Positions 55,561-64,000 of a DNA stretch of 64,000 nt are shown here, one piece after another. This DNA comes from Rhinopomastus cyanomelas (taxonomy: Eukaryota > Chordata > Aves > Bucerotiformes > Rhinopomastidae). The notes below the pieces were generated by a model. The model did no database searches. It was not told where the DNA came from and saw nothing but the letters and a program-made list of their open reading frames with translations. The stretch is from assembly GCA_013400115.1 (NCBI GenBank), contig VXBP01008523.1:638961-702960 (forward strand), in the 5' to 3' direction. The translations under genes were made by a program, and so were the position numbers. Numbering within the stretch: the stretch's first letter is position 1; every line of letters starts with the position of its first letter.

Positions 55561-57965
55561 AGAGGGTTGGAGCAACAGGTTTGATCTCCACTGCTCGCCA
55601 GGAGCCCCGAGGAGCTGTGGCACTGCCGGGGAAGTTCGGGGCTGCCCGGGATGGCCTTTCCCCTTTGGCCGTGGCTCCCACTCAGGGGCCTGACCCACGC
55701 AGTGGGGGATGAGACAGTGTTCCTGGCGTCCTCAGTTTTCCTGCTCCCACCGTGACGGTCCCACCAAACCGGAGCTGCGAGGCCAAGGAGGCGCTGCAGA
55801 GAGGTCCCATGGTAGGGTCAGCTCTGCCACCACCGTGCCCTTGTGTTAGGGGATGGTGCAGCCCAGTTACCCCATGACATCCCAGTCCTGCCTCGGGCAC
55901 ATCATCCCCCAGTGCACAGGGACAGAGCTGTCCCCAGTCCTCCTGTCCTCAGAAGCCAGGGGAGAGAGGCTCAAGGGGGTGCAGGAAGGGGCTGCCTGAC
56001 CTGAGGAGACTATGGGCCCTGCTGCTCATTGGGGTCTCTGTCCTCTGTTCCTTTGACCCTTGTGCCCACCTCAGCCCCATGGTGGGAGGCAGGGCCAAGG
56101 GGATGGGGTTCCTGGGCTGGGGAAGGGGCTTAGGGGCCGAGATGTTGCATCAACCCAGCTCTCAATTGTTGGGGTTTTTGCTGTCGTGATTTGAGCATTT
56201 TGTCCCTTTTACCCTCCTGCTGCCTCTCCATGACCTTGGCTACATCATTTCGCCTGCCTCTGAGATTTACGTCCCTCTCCCAGGAGCAATCCGTTCCATC
56301 TACAAAAATAGACACTGCACTCTTACTGCTCTTTAAAATATAATCAGGGCTGGGAGACCACTCCTGTGCCGCTCTCCTTTCCCAACCCCAGCACAAACTC
56401 TTGAGAGCAGGTTTGGTGATGGCAGCGGCATCCCCAGTCCTTTCCAGTTATGAGTTGGGGGGGGTGTCCCTCCCTGGTTCCCCTCAGTGGAGCTGAATAG
56501 TGGGAGATCTCCAATCCAAGATCACAGCTACTCTCAGAAGATGCTGGAACCATGGGGGACAGACAGAATGAAACAGGCTTTGCTTCCCCCTGGGGGGAGC
56601 TTGGGTGGTCCCCAGCTCGGCGACCTGGCTCAGGGCTAGAAAGCCCAGCCCCAAGCCAGAGCAGACAGTGGGGCCAATCACTCCGGGACTTGCAAGCCCC
56701 CCCCGGAGCCCATGCAGGGTGGCCTGGGCCCAGTCCTGCTCTGTTTCAGTGGTTTTGTTGAGGGTTTTATTATTGTTCTTTTCTACCACGGCCTGCAGGC
56801 GAGTTTCTGTCCCTGAGGACCAGCTTTGGTCCCCACACTCTGGCCCAATGGCACAGTGGAGACCAGTGAGAGCGGCTGCACTCTGGTGATGGGGAGCGGA
56901 GGCCAAGGCCAGCTCAAACCCAAGTGGAAAAAGCCGACTGAACTTGGACAACTCGGTCACTCCTTTCTGTCTCCATCACCCCCTCTGCTCACCAGCGTGT
57001 GCAGGTGTGGGTGGCTATTGCAGGGCTACTGTGGATCATCTGCTTCCTGTGGGGTCTTTGCCCTCCTGCAGAGCCTTGCGCTGTCCCACTCTGCACACAT
57101 GGACCCTCAAGCACAGTTGAGGCTCTGGGGTCTGTAGGAGGTGAATTGAACAGCGAGTTTTAACTCTGGATGGCCCGAGCTGAAGCCCTTCTGGACAAAC
57201 AGCATCAGGACAGAAGGGGCTGGAGAAGTGTCTGGGTTTGCTTTGCCCTGCTCAGAGGAGCCACTTGGGTTAGGATGAGGATAGGTCTGTCCCACAGCTG
57301 ATGGCATCGCCCAGTAGATCAGAGGTGACAGATCCAGAGGAGATAGCTGCAGTGGGGTGGAAAAGGCTAGGTCTGCTCATGGATTTGGGTTAAACAGGAG
57401 GAGAGGCCGACCCTCAGCAGCTGCTGCTCCTCAGATGTTTTATTTCCTGCTCTCTCTAAGCCCGGATTGACCTGCAGGCAGCAGAAAATGTCGAACAACA
57501 AACGAGCTCCCTGAAAGGAGAAAAACCCCCATGAGATCCCCCCCCCCTCCAGTGGGTTGTGTGGTCCCCAGGCAGCTGGCGGAACACACTGGTTTGGGGG
57601 GGTAGGGGGAAGGGGTGCTGTGGGGTGGCCTGGGGGTCCCTTTCCCCAGGGGCTTGAGTTTTCCCACGGGTCTCCCGGTAGGGAGGGGTGGGGAATCCGG
57701 GAAGGGGCGATGTCAGGGAGTGGGACCGGCGGCCCCACGCGTGGGTGGGCGGATCTAGACCCCCCTGGCTTGTGGGGTGCGTGGGGGGTCCTTAATGTGG
57801 AGCGGGTTTGGAGCTCCTGGGGCTGTGGGAGGGGTCGGAGAGCCAAGAGCCCTTCCTGCCATCGGGACAGGAACGGGGAAGAAAACAAAACGGAGGCCCG
57901 AAACACCAGCAGCTAGGGCGGAGGAGGGAAGCCCCCACCGCAGCCGCACTCCCGAACCCCCGCTC
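55561..57965. other. Intergenic, PLPP2 to TLE, second part
   Basis: 2.4 kb with no recognised gene. An AT-richer patch at 56160-56345 stands out in the GC-rich background. Confidence 0.5.
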
Positions 57966-58004
57966 CTCACATCCCGCTTCTCACATCCCGCTTCTCACAT
58001 CCCG
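57966..58004. repeat. Three-copy tandem repeat upstream of TLE
   Basis: CTCACATCCCGCTT is repeated three times, the last copy changing into CCGGCACC. Confidence 0.8.
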
Positions 58005-58079
58005 CCGGCACCGCAGGGGTTAAGAGCCGCTCCCGCCCGCACCGCCCCCACCTCTTCCTTCCCTGCTCGCGCGCGCACT

Positions 58080-58345
58080 TCCCCTGATTGGCAGTTTTCG
58101 CAGTGCCCGGCCCCTCCTGGCCAATCGCGATTCAGCTCCTCGTACCCCACGTGGGGGCGGGCCGCAACACGGCGTTTCTATTGGCTGTTGGCTGGGGCGC
58201 TCTCTCGCATGGGCCAGGCCCCACGTGGAGCCGGCGCNCAGTGCGGTGAGTCCAGTTCTGCGTCGCGCTTGTCCCGTCCGGTCCAGTCCCGTCCGGTCCA
58301 GTCCCGTCCCGTCCCGTCTTGTCCGGTTCGGTTCGGTTCGATCTC
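58080..58345 (+). promoter_or_regulatory. TLE promoter: three CCAAT boxes, two CACGTG E-boxes, GC box
   Basis: TATA-less CpG-rich promoter. ATTGG (inverted CCAAT) at 58087-58091 and 58180-58184, CCAAT at 58121-58125, CACGTG at 58148-58153 and 58222-58227, and GGGGGCGGGC at 58154-58163. The spacing of CCAAT boxes (about 34 and 59 bases) suits NF-Y binding. Downstream it meets a GTCCGGTCCAGTCCC repeat at 58271-58340. A single N at 58238 marks an unresolved base or contig join. Confidence 0.6.
58271..58340. repeat. GTCCGGTCC/GTCCC tandem repeat at the TLE 5' end
   Basis: Two GTCCGGTCCAGTCCC units are followed by GTCCC repeats and then GGTTC repeats; strongly C-skewed on the + strand. It probably lies in the 5' UTR. 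Confidence 0.75.
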
Positions 58346-58763
58346 CGCTGGCCGGTCCGCGCTCGGCCCAGGACACTCGGGGTCCGGCTTCACTCGGGGT
58401 CGTGCTGGCGGCGAGGCCGGTCCCTCCCGCGTCTGTACCTGCTGCGGGGCCATTGTCTGCGCGGGGGGCGCGGGCCGGGAGGCTGCGGGGGTGGTCTCGA
58501 GGGACAAGGGATGCGGGAGCGGGAGGACGGGGCCCCGGGACCCCCCACCCGCAGCTCCCTCGCGACCGCCGGGACCGCGCACCCCGCTCCGCATCCCCGC
58601 GGGGACGGGGCATCCCGGGGCTGCGTCCCCACCCCCGTTTCCCGGGCAGCCGTGATCCCCTCCCCCGTCTCTCTCCCAGGGTCTGATACGGAGCCGGGAC
58701 CCTTCCCCGGGACGTCTCCTGAACCCGTGCCGAGAGGGATCCCGGGCCTGGCCCGCACCGAGG

Positions 58764-60513
58764 ATGTTCCCGCAGAGCCGGCCCCCGGTGAGACCCGCTG
58801 CAGCCCCGGCCCCTCCGGGACCCCAAACTGGTCACCCACCGGGCACCAGCAGTCCCAGCCTGAGCCCGGAAAGTTGTGCCCAGCGCAGGCCGGGTGTCGC
58901 TGCTCTTCCCGAAGTGGTGCCGAGCCCCGGGGCTGTGGGTTTGGGTTGGGGAAGGGGTTTGTGTTGGTGCTGATGAGATTGACGTTGGTGTTGGGGTTTG
59001 GGCTGGTGGCAGGATTTAGACTGGTGACGGGGTTTGAGTTGGTGATGCGCTGGACCAGGACCGTGATCACCCTGTGATAGTGGCCCTGGTGATGGCAGGT
59101 TTGCCACTCTGCCATGGGCACGTGGATGAGAACGGACTCCAGTGCCCCCGGTGTGTGGGACAGTGGCAAGCGATGCCCTTGGTGCCTGGCTGCAGTGGCT
59201 CTGCCACCTGCCCTCCCTGACGTGCCAGTAGTCTCTTTTCTGGGGTGCAGGAAAGCCCTGGGGAACCCACACCAGTGACCGTGAGGGTCCCCATCTCTAC
59301 CCAGGCCCATCTCCAGGCCCCTTCTGCTGCCTCGGGAGCTACTGTCGCCACCAGTGCCATTGCCAGCACCCCCCAGTCCCTCAAGCTGACCTACCCAGAG
59401 ACTTTGGACCGCATCAAGGAGGAATTCCAGTTCCTGCAGAACCAATACCACAGGTGAGAAGCTGCCAGGGCTCGTGTGCCAGCTGTGCACTGGGCACTTA
59501 ACTAGTGCTGGCGACAACTGGGTTATCCCCTCAGTGCTGGGCATCAGCACAGGCTGCTTCCACTGCTGCCGTGGGCACTGGTCCATCTGAAGAAGGACTA
59601 TGCCAGGCACCACCTTGGTAGAGCCTGAAATGCCACTGTTTGAGGGGAAAATGCCAAAAGCTCTGGAATGAGGCTGCTAGCATCCAGCGCCTGGGTTCTG
59701 GGCTGAGCTGGAGGAAGTGCTTAGCAGATTTGGGGTCCCTCTGACACCCCATCCTGTTCTGTGGGCCAGGACACCCCCCCATTCCTTGCACATTGCTGGG
59801 CAGAGCCAGGTTTGAAGTGCAGCCTGGCTTTGCCGCTCGCCCCATTTGGGAAGCAGATGCTGGGAATGGGGGGGATAGAACTCGGTGCAGATTATTCCCT
59901 CGTGCCTGGATCCTTTTGCTGTCCATCCTCTCTTTATCAGCCCTTTCCCTCTTTCAGGTGGTTTCAGGGCTCGTGCAGGCAGGAGGCAGCTCAGTCCAGA
60001 TGGGAAGATCTTGGACGGGGGTACCAGGGAGTCTCTCTCTCACTTCCTTTCTCTCTCTTTCTTCTCTTCATTTTTACAGCTTGAAGTTGGAGTGTGAGAA
60101 GCTGGCGACAGAAAAGACAGAAATCCAGCGCCATTATGTGATGGTCAGTGGGCTCCACCTGAGGGAAGGCAGGAGGGCTCTGGGCGTGTCTCTTCCCAAC
60201 CATCAAAGGCTGTGCGGCCCCAGGATGCTTTGGCTTCCCCTTTGCTTTGGGTTATGTGGTCGGCTCCAAAAGCTGGTTCCTGTGGCTGGTTTTGTCTGGT
60301 TTCCCCACTCTGAAAAGGAGATGTGGTGGTTTAACAGGGCTCCTTGCCCCAGCTTGGGGTGAGGGTGGTGGCAAAGCTGGTCCCAAGTGGGTTGTCCCCA
60401 TTCTTGTGGGCACAGAAGGACCCCTGGAGCTCCTAGCCCAGGCTGATGTTCCTGTCTCTCCCTCCCAGTACTACGAGATGTCCTATGGCCTGAACATCGA
60501 GATGCACAAACAG
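58764..60513 (+). CDS. TLE/Groucho corepressor, probable TLE2 (first four coding exons)
   Basis: Groucho/TLE proteins are nuclear corepressors for TCF/LEF, HES and RUNX factors; the N-terminal Q domain makes tetramers. Exons in phase: 58764-58787 (MFPQSRPP), 59251-59453, 60080-60143, 60469-60513, giving 112 residues. The 8-codon first exon and later boundaries match the TLE gene plan. The Q-domain start reads LDRIKEEFQFLQNQYHS, LKLECEKLATEKTEIQRHYV and YYEMSYGLNIEMHKQ. The next exon (EIxKRL...) is not in the window, so the gene continues beyond 64000. Exon 2 is odd: about 46 Ser/Thr/Ala/Pro-rich residues precede the Q domain, where TLE1-4 have about a dozen. KEEFQFL fits TLE1, 2 and 4 and not TLE5 (KDEFQLL); TLE2 is favoured because it lies on human 19p13.3 with the neighbours. 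The paralogue call is inference. Confidence 0.85.
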
Positions 60514-60914
60514 GTGAGTCCTATGGGATGGGAGCATTGCCCCAGCTCCCCTGTCCCCACTCCCCTGTCTGTGCCCTTCAGGGTCATTCTGTTCCATGGA
60601 AAATGTGGGAAATCCCACAGCGTGGGGAGGGCTGTGCTGGCAGGAGATGTTTTTCTTTCTCTGTGCTGCAGGACCTCTGTGTCTGCCTTTCGCTCGCTGG
60701 GTACAGGGTTCATGCTCCCAGCTGGGTCACAACATGCCTGAGCTGTGGAGAGATGGAGGGCTGGTGCTGGCACCAGTTCTGAGAGACCCGAGGTCCCTGG
60801 CTCCCGCAGAGCAGGGGGTGACAGGAGGGTGACAGCTTGCTTGGGGGTCCAGGAGCACCCTGAGGAACTGAGTTGAGGAGGGGGCTGGAGCACCAGTGCC
60901 CTAAGGAGCAGCAG

Positions 60915-61013
60915 AGGCAACTGGGGGATTTAACTGGAGAACAGGAGATTGAGGGGAGACCTTCTCACTCTCCACAGCTCCCTGACAGCAGGTTGGAGTG
61001 AGGAGGGGCTCAG
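60915..61013 (+). mobile_element. CR1 LINE fragment, left part, cut by an N
   Basis: Sense CR1: AGGGGAGACCTTCTCACTC, CTCCCTGACAGCAGGTTGG, GGAGGGGCTCAG, then N. In the complete copies at 26955 and 35632 this point is followed by about 85 bases and then the sequence found here at 61824. Confidence 0.85.
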
Positions 61014-61289
61014 NACAGAAGGTTTCTTCTCATCTATTTTTAAAGAGGCTGTGGAGGAGCCCGCTGAGGCTGCAGCCACGGCCCCCATCCTTCCCGCCTG
61101 CGCCCCAGCGCTGCCAACTGTTGCGCAGGAGCCAGCTAGGGTGGGCGATGTGGGGGCACTGCATCCCCATTTCACAGCCGGGTGATGGTTGCTCTTGCCA
61201 GCTGTGCACCCACTGGGTGGGTGGTTTTGCCACCCTCATCCACAACTGCCACAAGTCACCACCCCACAGTGGCTGGACGAGGAGGTGTG

Positions 61290-61640
61290 AAGTCACTTGA
61301 GGAGGGCTTTTTCCAAGAGGCTCTGGTGCTGCAACAGGGGGGCTGGGTTCAAGCTCCAAGAGGGGAGACTGAGCTGAGATCTGAGGCAGAAACCCCTCCC
61401 TGGAAGGGGGCTGAGGCCCTGGAACAGGCTGCCCAGGGAGACTGTGGCTGCTCCATCCCTGGCAGCGTGCAAGGGCAGGTTGGACGGGGCTGTGGGCACC
61501 CTGGTCTGGTGAGAGGTGTCGCTGCTCCTGGCAGGGGGTTGGTGCTGGGGGAGCTTTGAGCTCCTTCTAACCCAGCCCAGTCTGGGATTCCTTCTGGGAC
61601 TGGCAAGAGGATTTGACCGTGTCCCTGTCCCTTCCAAGCC
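61290..61640 (+). mobile_element. CR1 LINE fragment
   Basis: Sense CR1 3' part: GGGCTGGGTTCAAGCTCCAA, CAGAAACCCCTCCCTGGAAG, GGAACAGGCTGCCCAGGGAG, GTCTGGTGAGAGGTGTCGC, ending CATTCTATGATGATGAGG. Confidence 0.87.
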
Positions 61641-61822
61641 AACCCATTCTATGATGATGAGGTGACGCTGAGGGTCCCACCCGACCCCGAAGGTGTTGTT
61701 CTCCCTCTCATCTGGCTGCCAGCTCGCTCTGAGCCCTCTGGGGTTGGTGTTTTGTGCCAGTCCCAGGTGCCACTGGCTGGCGGCCAGTTTGCTGTCTGCA
61801 CTTTTAATGAGGGCCCGTGACT
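61553..61822. repeat. Exact 270 bp repeat, copy 1
   Basis: Identical by eye to 62264-62533. Ends at a single N. Almost certainly the same genomic sequence assembled twice. Confidence 0.9.
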
Positions 61823-61823
61823 N

Positions 61824-62035
61824 TCAGGCTGGCTGCAGGGAAGAATCTCTTCCCCCAAAGGGTCATCAAACCCTGGCCCAGGCTGCCCAGGGCAGGGCTG
61901 GAGTTCCCGTGTCGGAGGGATTGAAGCGCCGTTTGGAGCTGTTGCTTAGGTTTGGGGGACCCTGGCAGTGCTGGGGAAGAGCCTCAAGATCTCTTCCAGC
62001 CAGAGGGGTTCTGGGATTCTGTGTGGGTGCAACTT
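61824..62035 (+). mobile_element. CR1 LINE fragment, right part
   Basis: Sense CR1: CAGGCTGGCTGCAGGGAAG, AATCTCTTCCCCCAAAGGG, CAAGATCTCTTCCAGCCAG, GGGTTCTGGGATTCTGTG. It continues the fragment that stops at 61013. Confidence 0.87.
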
Positions 62036-62107
62036 GGGTTCCCCGAGGGCTCTGAGCTGCACATCCCCCCTTGCTGCCTCCCCATCCCTCCCTCCCTCCC
62101 TCCCACC

Positions 62108-62263
62108 NNNNNNNNNNNNNNNNNNNNNNNNNNNNNNNNNNNNNNNNNNNNNNNNNNNNNNNNNNNNNNNNNNNNNNNNNNNNNNNNNNNNNNNNNNNNN
62201 NNNNNNNNNNNNNNNNNNNNNNNNNNNNNNNNNNNNNNNNNNNNNNNNNNNNNNNNNNNNNNN
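62108..62263. other. Assembly gap (156 Ns)
   Basis: Run of N bases, preceded by a CCCTCCCTCCCTCCCACC simple repeat that probably stopped assembly. Confidence 0.99.
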
Positions 62264-62533
62264 GCTTTGAGCTCCTTCTAACCCAGCCCAGTCTGGGATT
62301 CCTTCTGGGACTGGCAAGAGGATTTGACCGTGTCCCTGTCCCTTCCAAGCCAACCCATTCTATGATGATGAGGTGACGCTGAGGGTCCCACCCGACCCCG
62401 AAGGTGTTGTTCTCCCTCTCATCTGGCTGCCAGCTCGCTCTGAGCCCTCTGGGGTTGGTGTTTTGTGCCAGTCCCAGGTGCCACTGGCTGGCGGCCAGTT
62501 TGCTGTCTGCACTTTTAATGAGGGCCCGTGACT
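62264..62533. repeat. Exact 270 bp repeat, copy 2
   Basis: Starts immediately after the gap and is identical to 61553-61822. Its first 110 bases are the tail of a CR1 copy. Confidence 0.9.
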
Positions 62534-63009
62534 CTGCTCCCGCAGCCAGCAGCCATTGTGTGAGAAACGGGAGCCGCCTGCGCAGGAGCTGCGGGTGGTT
62601 GCTGCCGCCGTGGGGGGATTGGGTCACCGACCCCCCTTCCACCCGTCATTGCTGGGTGTGGGTATGGCCAGGGGTGCTGAGCACCCTCCGCTGTCTCAGG
62701 ACCCCTGAGGAAGCGTTAGCCCCGTCGCTGTGCCCCCTCAGAGGCTCCTGGGCACTGGATACGGGGTGGGGGGGCATGTACCCCGGGAGATGGGTCCGGG
62801 GCTGTCTGTGCCGCTGCAGCTCTCCGGACAGCGCCCGGCGCAGCCCAGGAAGAGACAGACAGCAGGAAGGCTGTTATTGTTTTGGGTTTTGGCCTGGCCA
62901 GGGGTCTGCAGGGTTTTTATAAAACCACCTCCCTGAGTGAGCCTGGCCTTGGACTCGCTCACCGGAGCCCGCGGGGAGGTGATGGTGGCTGGTGGCTGTC
63001 GGGGGGGCT

Positions 63010-63090
63010 GCGAACAGCCGATCATTTTTCATGCTGAGAGCGTTAAAGTGCCAGTAAATTGCACATTAACGAGTGCGAGTGAATTGGAGG
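63010..63090. other. Possible conserved non-coding element in the TLE intron
   Basis: An AT-rich island (CGATCATTTTTCATGCTGAG, AGCGTTAAAGTGCCAG, TAAATTGCACATTAACGAG) in GC-rich intron sequence, with no repeat similarity I recognise. Conservation is a guess from composition. Confidence 0.3.
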
Positions 63091-63469
63091 CAGCTCTCCC
63101 CAAGGAGCTGCTGCCCATCAGTGCATTAGGGAAGAGAATCCATCACTGCTGGCCCCGGGAGACAGCTAAATCCTTCCCAGAACTGCCGCCTGCCAAATCC
63201 CCTCACTCCCCCCTCCCCGCTTCTTTCTTCTCTTTCTCTGGGGTTTGGGGTTTGTTTCCTCCCTCGGAAGGGGAAGCGAAGGTGGCTGCTGGGCTGCCTC
63301 TGTTCGCTGGGGCTGGCGAGAATCAGAGGGGCTGGTGGTTGCTCTGCAGGGCAGCACGAGGGCTCTGCCCGTAAGGATGGGGCAGCCTGGTGTCTGTGGG
63401 AAGATCCTGGGGGAGTCAGCACCAGGGCTGCTTCTTGGAGATCTTCAGCCTTTGGTCTTCTTCCAGAAC

Positions 63470-63800
63470 CTGAGGGGGCTCCAGGGAAGCTGGAGAGGGA
63501 CTTTTTCTGGGGGGCTTTGGTGCTGGAACGGGGCGGGGCTGGGTTCAGGCTCCAAGAGGGGAGATTGAGATGAGATCTGAGGCAGAAGCCCCTCCCTGGG
63601 AGGGGGCTGAGGCTCTGGAACAGGCTGCCCAGGGAGGCTGTGGCTGCTCCATCCCTGGCAGCGTCCACAGGCTGGTTAGATGGGGCTGTGGGCAGCCTGG
63701 TCTGGTGAGAGATGTCGCTGCTCCTGGCAGGGGGTTGGTGCTGGGGGAGCTTTGAGTTCCCTCTAACCCAGCCCAGTCTGGGATTCCTTCTGGGGGTGAC
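63470..63800 (+). mobile_element. CR1 LINE fragment
   Basis: Sense CR1 3' part: GGGCTGGGTTCAGGCTCCAA, CAGAAGCCCCTCCCTGGGAG, GGAACAGGCTGCCCAGGGAG, GGTGAGAGATGTCGCTGC. It closely resembles the copy at 61290-61640 and probably belongs to the same CR1 subfamily. Confidence 0.87.
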
Positions 63801-64000
63801 CAGAGGGTCTGGGTTTGACCCTCTCCCTGTCCTGCCTTTGAAACGCTTCCATCCTCTGCACTGGGGTGGGCAGAGGGCTCCTTGGAGCTCCGGGTCTATG
63901 GGTAGGGAAAACTGCTGGGATTGGGGTCCCCAGCTCTGTGCAATGAGGAGCATCATGGGCACCTCCATGACAACCTCAAGCCATCTCCACTCTCCCAGCT

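Larger units (their letters stand above)
61015..61822. other. Probably misplaced contig
   Basis: Block bounded by single Ns at 61014 and 61823. Its last 270 bases (61553-61822) are identical to 62264-62533, and it interrupts one CR1 copy. It most likely belongs in the gap at 62108-62263. Confidence 0.7.
60514..64000 (+). other. TLE intron 4 (incomplete), disturbed by assembly joins
   Basis: No further TLE exon is seen up to the window end. The interval has CR1 copies, two single Ns, one N gap and an exact 270-base repeat, so its base order is unreliable between 61014 and 62264. Confidence 0.6.

Noticed and set aside
56130..56396. Minus-strand open frame of 88 codons with a Lys/Arg/Gln-rich end
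   Set aside because: No splice context or family match. The unusual composition reflects an AT-richer patch, reported instead as a possible conserved element.
58390..59613. Minus-strand open frame of 407 codons opposite the TLE 5' end
   Set aside because: Antisense shadow of TLE exon 2 and GC-rich flanks. The Asn-Pro-rich stretch comes from a GGGTTT-type repeat near 58930-59050, not from a gene.
1..64000. Search for CRISPR arrays, operons, prophage, toxin or defence loci
   Set aside because: The window is vertebrate nuclear DNA with spliced genes; the repeats are CR1 copies and minisatellites without CRISPR-like spacing.

Overview
The window is vertebrate nuclear DNA, almost certainly from a bird. 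It is GC-rich, it is full of CR1 LINE fragments (the dominant avian retrotransposon), and it carries compact intron-containing genes in the order found on human 19p13.3, which suggests a gene-dense avian microchromosome (chicken chromosome 28-like; inference). Every protein-coding gene I can support lies on the + strand. I found no bacterial, CRISPR, tRNA or rRNA feature, and no undescribed multi-gene system. The unusual signals concern transposon-exon junctions, a probable scaffolding error, a lost gene and one odd TLE exon.

Layout. 1-3381: the last 12 coding exons of SHC2, an adaptor with PTB and SH2 domains, then a 3' UTR to about 4450. 6560-10910: C2CD4C, with a TATA promoter, a leader intron holding a minisatellite, a single coding exon, and a 2 kb 3' UTR with two poly(A) signals. 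10.9-27.6 kb: a long gene-poor interval where mammals have THEG; here I see only CR1 fragments, small repeats and possible regulatory motifs. 27.87-44.15 kb: MIER2, an HDAC-recruiting ELM2/SANT corepressor, with 13 coding exons that join in phase. 47.0-51.57 kb: PLPP2, a six-exon lipid phosphate phosphatase with all three catalytic motifs. 51.6-58.0 kb: intergenic, with a GC-rich island near 55 kb. 58.0-64.0 kb: the promoter and first four coding exons of a TLE/Groucho corepressor (probably TLE2), which continues beyond the window.

The genes are neighbours by ancestry and do not form a pathway. SHC2 acts in receptor tyrosine kinase signalling. PLPP2 dephosphorylates lipid mediators at membranes. 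MIER2 and TLE are both nuclear corepressors that work with histone deacetylases. C2CD4C is a nuclear C2-domain protein of poorly known role.

Sequence quality is imperfect. There are N gaps at 45055-45368 and 62108-62263 and single Ns at 240, 58238, 61014 and 61823. The block between the last two single Ns looks misplaced: its last 270 bases recur exactly after the second gap, and it splits a CR1 copy in two.
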